Shown: positions 44,401 to 50,400 of the stretch, piece by piece
How the letters are laid out: every line of letters begins with the position of its first letter
How positions within the stretch are numbered: the stretch's first letter is position 1
DNA from: Gammaproteobacteria bacterium
Lineage (GTDB): Bacteria > Pseudomonadota > Gammaproteobacteria > Chromatiales > Chromatiaceae
Direction of reading: 5' to 3'
Length of the DNA: 64,000 nucleotides
Assembly: GCA_020445255.1 (NCBI GenBank)
Contig: JAGRGY010000014.1
Location: forward strand, 1 to 64,000
Notes under the pieces: model-generated
Told to the model about the DNA's origin: nothing
Databases searched by the model: none
Seen by the model: only the letters and a program-made list of their open reading frames with translations
Made by a program: the position numbers and the translations under genes

Positions 44401-47400
44401 GTCAGGCCGGAGGTGCCGGTGGTCGTGGTGGCAACGGCGGGGTCTTTTCGGGCAGCAACGGCAGTCCCGGAACCGCGGGCCGTGCTGATGCGGGGCTGGC
44501 CGGCGGTGCAGGCAGCGGCGGCGGCGCCGGCCTCGGCGGCAGCAATCTCGTGACCGGGAGCGAGATTTCCGGCGGCGGCGCCGGCGGTGGCGGTGGTGGC
44601 GGCGGCGGTGCCGGCGGTGGTGGCGGTGGTTCCGGCGGCTCGGCCGGCGGTGGCGGCGGTGGCAGCGGCGGTGCGCTCACTGCGTCGGGCGGTGCCGGTG
44701 GCCAGGGCGGTTCCGGCGGTGCGGGTGGTGCCGGTGGCACCGGTGGCACGGGCGGTGCCGGTGGACTGGCGGGTGCAGGAGGCGGTGCCTTTGAGATCAT
44801 CGCACTCGGTGATCTCAGCGTGGTCGGCGAGACCAGTTACCTTGCGCTCGGCGGCGACGGGCAGGCGGGGCAGGCCGGCAACGCCGGCGGCGCGGGACTC
44901 GGTGGATCCGGTGGATTCAGTGGCAGCAACGGCGTTTCCGCCGCAGGCGCGACCGGCGGTCGTGGTGGCAACGGCGCGACCGGAGCGGCCGGTCAGAGTG
45001 GTGGCACGGGCGGAACCGGCGGTGCGGGCGGTGGTGGTGCAGGTGGCACGGTCAAGCTGGTTGGCTCGACGGTCGATGTCGGCACCCTCAGCGTCAACAC
45101 TGCGGGTGGTTTCGGCGTCAACGCCGGCGGTTTGGGCCGGTTCATCTTCGGCAGCAACGTCGCGGCCTCGTTGAGCGGCTCGACGCTGGACGCGCAGGTC
45201 CTCGGTATCGCCGGTTCGCAGGGGGTCAATCCGTTCCTTGCCAGCGGTGGGTTCACGCCCTACATCCCTGATCTCGTCGATGGCGCCGAACGTTTTGGCC
45301 TGACCGGGCTCGATGCGCGGACCTTGTTCGCACCCGACGTCTTCAACGCGGCGCCTGCCGGCGTCGACGCCGTCGTGCTGCGCACCGATATCGGACCAGC
45401 GGGCTTCGATGACGACTTCGTTGGCTACGATGTGATCATCCTGGCGAACCTGTCGGGCAACACGATCAATGCGCCCCAGCTCGGCGTTGGCGGTGCAGGG
45501 TATCTGGTCGATCTGCTGCGCGGCGGCGATGTGCGCAACGAGCTGTTCGGCGGCAGCGCCGAAACCGTGGCAACGCTGGCCCCCTATGCCGTCTACGTGA
45601 CCCTGATCCCGGAAGGCGAGTCAATCGTCAACGTGGCGGGTGATGGAATCGCGGCCACGGCGATGGACCTGCAGAACAACCAGGCGCTGTTCCTGGCGCC
45701 CGGTGCCGGTGAGGTCGGCCTGGCGCGTGTGTTTGCGCCCGCCGCGAACCTGGATCTGAACGTCGACTACACGCCCAACGAGGCGCCGTCGATCGCGTTC
45801 GAGTCGGTGTGGGGAGGCGACAATTCACTCGACTTCAACCATCTGAATCCGGTCAATCTCGGCAACCAGTACGTGGCGGTTGCGGAGACGTTCACGGCGA
45901 CGAACGGTCTGTCGTTCGAGGCATGGATCAAGCCCACCGGTCCCGGGCATCCGACGAGCGGAGGCATCATTCTCAACTCCGAGCTGGAGTTCGAGATCGC
46001 CAGATTCGTGGACGGCTCGATACGGTTCGCGATCAACGGTCCGACCGTCGATGGCGCCACGGGTTGGACCTGGCACGACACGGGATACATCGCCGAGCTC
46101 GACACCTGGTCCCATATCGGCTTCAGCTACGATCCCGTCGCCAGCAAGATCTCCTTCTATGCGAATGGCGAGCTGGTCTACGAGGCCAATACCGCTGGCG
46201 CGTTGACCGATGCCAGTGCCCTGGAGATGCGCATCGGTGGACGTGCCTCGCAGAGCCAGTATTTCGCAGGCGAGATCGGCAGCGTACAGATGTACAGCGC
46301 GCCGCTTACGCAGGCGGAGACACAGGCAGCGATGCATGGCGAACTGGATCTTGACGATCCCGACCTCTACGCCGCCTGGGACCTCGGCAATGCGGGCGGG
46401 ACGGCAGTCGATCTGAGCGGCAACGGCAACAGCGGCACGTTGGTCAATGGACCGGTGCGCGTCGATTACTCCGATGTCGCGGCCAGGATTTCGGTCAGCG
46501 ACCCGGATGTCGGCGATCTGGAGTTCCCGATTCAGGTCTTCAGCAACAACCCGAACGTCACGGCGTTCTTCGACGGCGAGTATGTGCGTTACAGCACGAC
46601 ACCCGGATTCGTCGGTAGCGCGGTGTTGACGATCGTCGCCAGCGATGGTCCGTCGACGTCGCTCACGTATGACTGGCGCGGCAGATCGGATGTCGCCCGT
46701 GTCGAGGTCAGCATCGGCACGAATGCGATCATCGGCACGGTGTTCGATGATCTCAATCAGAACGGTGTGCAAGACCCGGGTGAGGGCGGCGTCGACGGAG
46801 TCGAGGTGCGCTTGTCCAGCGGTCAGATCGCCTATACCGATGCGAACGGGCTCTACCGCTTCCCACGCATCCTGCCGGGTGTCGTGATCGACGAGAGCCA
46901 GGCGGCCGTGGTCGAGGCCGAAAATGCATTGACAGGCAACAGCCTGATTACCGGCGGTGTGCTCAGCCAGAGCAGCAGTTCCGGCGTGTCGAAGGCCATC
47001 GTGGTAACGGATCCGTTTTTTGGTTCGGACGTGGTAACGGTTTTCGGGACTCGTTTTGAATCCCATCAAACCCAGATCGAGCTGACGATAACGGCGGACG
47101 CCATCACCGATACGATCGTACTTACCAGCGGCCAAGTGGCGGACAACACGACCATCGACGATCTCGTCGCCGATCTGCAGTCGCTGGTCGATGCCAGTGG
47201 ACTGAACGGGCTGGTCGCGGTTTCACACAACGGCGACCGGATCGCGCTGACGAACACGAGCGGCATACTGCCCGCCTCGATCATCGTCGAGGCACGGACA
47301 CGTGATTTGACGTCCGTGAACGAGGTCTACCCGCTGCAGACGGTGTACATCGACACCTTTATCGGGCCGGTTCCCGCGCTCGTCGATCCACCCGACTCCT

Positions 47401-50400
47401 CGAGCGGTTCGAACATCGTGGCGAACGGTGGTCTTGGCTTCCTCGTACGCCAGGAGACGTCCACCAGCGACGCGCATACCGTTACGGTGATCCCGCCGGC
47501 CTTCGCCACGGTGACCTCGTTGAGTAACGAGGCGACGTTGGTGTTCGGCACGCCGGGCTCGACGTACTCGAACATCGATTTCGGGTTGTCGACCGTCGTC
47601 CATGTCGATGCCGGTGAGGATCTGGTCGTCGAGGAGGGCGAGACGGTGAGTCTCACGGCCGTTGTCAACGACCCGAACGTCGCCAACGGCAGCAACTTCA
47701 GCTACCTCTGGCACGTCGATGCCGATCCCGACGACGCGGGCGACGTCATCACACCGATCGCGGATGGCACGGGTCCGACGTTCGATTTCGTCGCCCAGCA
47801 CGACGGCAGGTACCTCGTCACCCTGACCGTCACGGATAACGACGACGGCGGCAGGCAATACGTCGACACGGTGCAGGTCGTCGCGACGCGGGTCAACAAG
47901 GCACCGACCGCCGCCGACGACAGCTACAGCGTCGACGAGGACGGCGTGCTGGTGATCGATGCGACAGGCGGCGTGGTCGCCAACGACAGCGATCCGGACG
48001 GGGACGTGCTGACAGCGATCCTGCAGACGCCGCCGGCGCACGGAACCTTGAGTTTCAACGCCGATGGCAGTTTCACCTACACACCGGATGCCGACTTCAA
48101 CGGCAGCGACAGCTTCACGTATGTCGCCAATGACGGAAACAAGCTCAGCAATACCGCGACCGTCGATATCACGGTGCTACCGACCAACGATGCCCCGGTG
48201 GCAGCCGCCGATGCCTATGCGACCAACGAAGACAGCCCGCTGATGATCAATGCCGCAGCCGGTGTGCTGGCGAACGACAGCGACATCGACAGCGGCGATG
48301 TGTTGACGGCCGTGCTCGTCAGCAACGCCAGCAACGGCGTCGTAAACCTGAATCCGGATGGTTCGTTCACCTATTCGCCGAACCTGAATTTCAACGGGAC
48401 GGACAGCTTCGAATATCGGGCAAACGACGGTGGTGCGAACAGCAATGCCGTGCTCGTGACGTTGACGGTCAGTCCGGTCAACGATGCGCCGGTCGGGACA
48501 GTGGATTTCTATGTCGTCGATGAAGATGGAAGTTTGAGTGTCGATGCGGTTGGTGGACTCCTTGCAAACGATATTGACGTGGATGGTGACGTCTTAACCG
48601 CGCTCATGTTGACTCTGCCGAGCCACGGAGTGCTCGCGCTGAATCCGAACGGTTCGTTTAGTTACACGCCAGATCCAGATTTCAACGGCGTTGATTCGTT
48701 CCGATACTTCGTCTTCGATGGCAGTCTGGTTGGAATTCCATCCACGCTGGCGTTGATTGCCGTCAACGCGGTCAACGATGCGCCGCAAGCCACTGATGAC
48801 AGCTACGCACTTTCGCAGGACGGCGTGCTGACCGTGGATGCCGTGGCGGGCGTGCTGACGAACGACACCGACGTCGACGGCGATAACCTTTCCGCAACAC
48901 TGGTCGCGGCGCCAGAAGCTGGCACAGTCGTTCTGAATGCAGACGGTTCGTTCACGTACACGCCGGATGCCGGTTTCTTCGGCACGGACAGCTTCTCCTA
49001 CCTGGCGTCTGACGGTACGGATGACAGTAACATCGCCGTGGTCGAGCTGGACATCGCGCAGGAAACGTTGCGTGTCAACGAACTGGTCGCTACCAGCGAC
49101 GGGTTTACCGCGTCCTTCAATCTCACGCTCGATCCAACACCGCTCAACCTCTACAGCAGCGAAGCGATCGGTGTCGATCCCGCCGACGTCGTACTCGTGA
49201 ATGGATCCGGTAGTGTGATCGCGGGTTCGCTGCTCGTCGGACCGGATGGCGACACGGTCCGGTTCCTCGCGACCGGCGGCCCGCTGCAGCCCGGAAACTA
49301 CACGGTGACATTGCGCAGCGGCGGCGGTTTCGCCAGTACGGACGGTCGTCAGCTTGACGGCGACGGGGACGGTGCCGGTGGCGACGATTTCAGTGCCGAG
49401 TTCGTCGTCGCCGCACCGCTCGGCGTCGTTGTGTCAGCGCCGGACTTCATGCGTGGTCCGGGCCAGGACGTCGACATTCCGGCTACTGCAACGGGTATTC
49501 CGATCCGTATCAGCGATGGTGCCGGCGTCACCTCCGTGTCGTTCGAGTTGAGCTACGATCCGGGCCTGCTGCAGATCACCGACGTGTTGGCCGCGCCGAC
49601 GCTGCCGGGCGATGCGGTGATCAATGCGGACCTGAGCAATCCGGGCGTCGCCATCATCGGCGTCACGAGTGCCACCGGACTGCCGGCGGGCCTGTCTTCG
49701 ATCGTCTTGCTCGAGGCGAATGTTCCGGTCGACGCGCCGTACACTGCAAAGCACGTACTCGATATCCACAACGTGTCGATCAATGGCGGGGCGATCGCGG
49801 CGACCGAGAACGACGGACTGCATCTGGTCGGATACCTGGGCGATACCACGGGCAATGCCGTCTACACCTCGCTCGACAGTACGAGGATGTCGGCACTGAT
49901 CGCGGGGCAACAGTCCGGATTTGGTGCCTACCGACTTGTGGATCCGGTCATCGTTGCGGACACCAGTGGGAACGGAAGCGTCACTTCGTTGGACCGCCTG
50001 TTGCTGCTTCAGGAGGTTCTGGGTGTCGACCGTCCCGAAATACCGAATATTCCGAATGTCGTGGAGCCCATTGTGTTCGGCGGTCCCGATCCCTTGGTCA
50101 ACATCGGCGCGGTTTTCTCAGCGGATGCCGGCGGTCTCGTGCGGGTGCCGGTCAATCTCGATACGACGATGGATCTGGAATCAGTCGAACTGCGCATTGC
50201 GTATGACCCGGTCGCGCTGAGCGTCGAGGCCGTTTGGAACGGCAACGTTACGGGCGAATTCACGCGCCTGGTGCGGTATGACACGCCGGGATTGATCACC
50301 GTCGACCTGTCGGCACTCGAACCGCTGGGGCCCGGGTCCGGCAGTTTGATCGAGATCGATTTCAGGGTGGCTGGCGATCAGGCCGGGCAGACCCTGTTGC

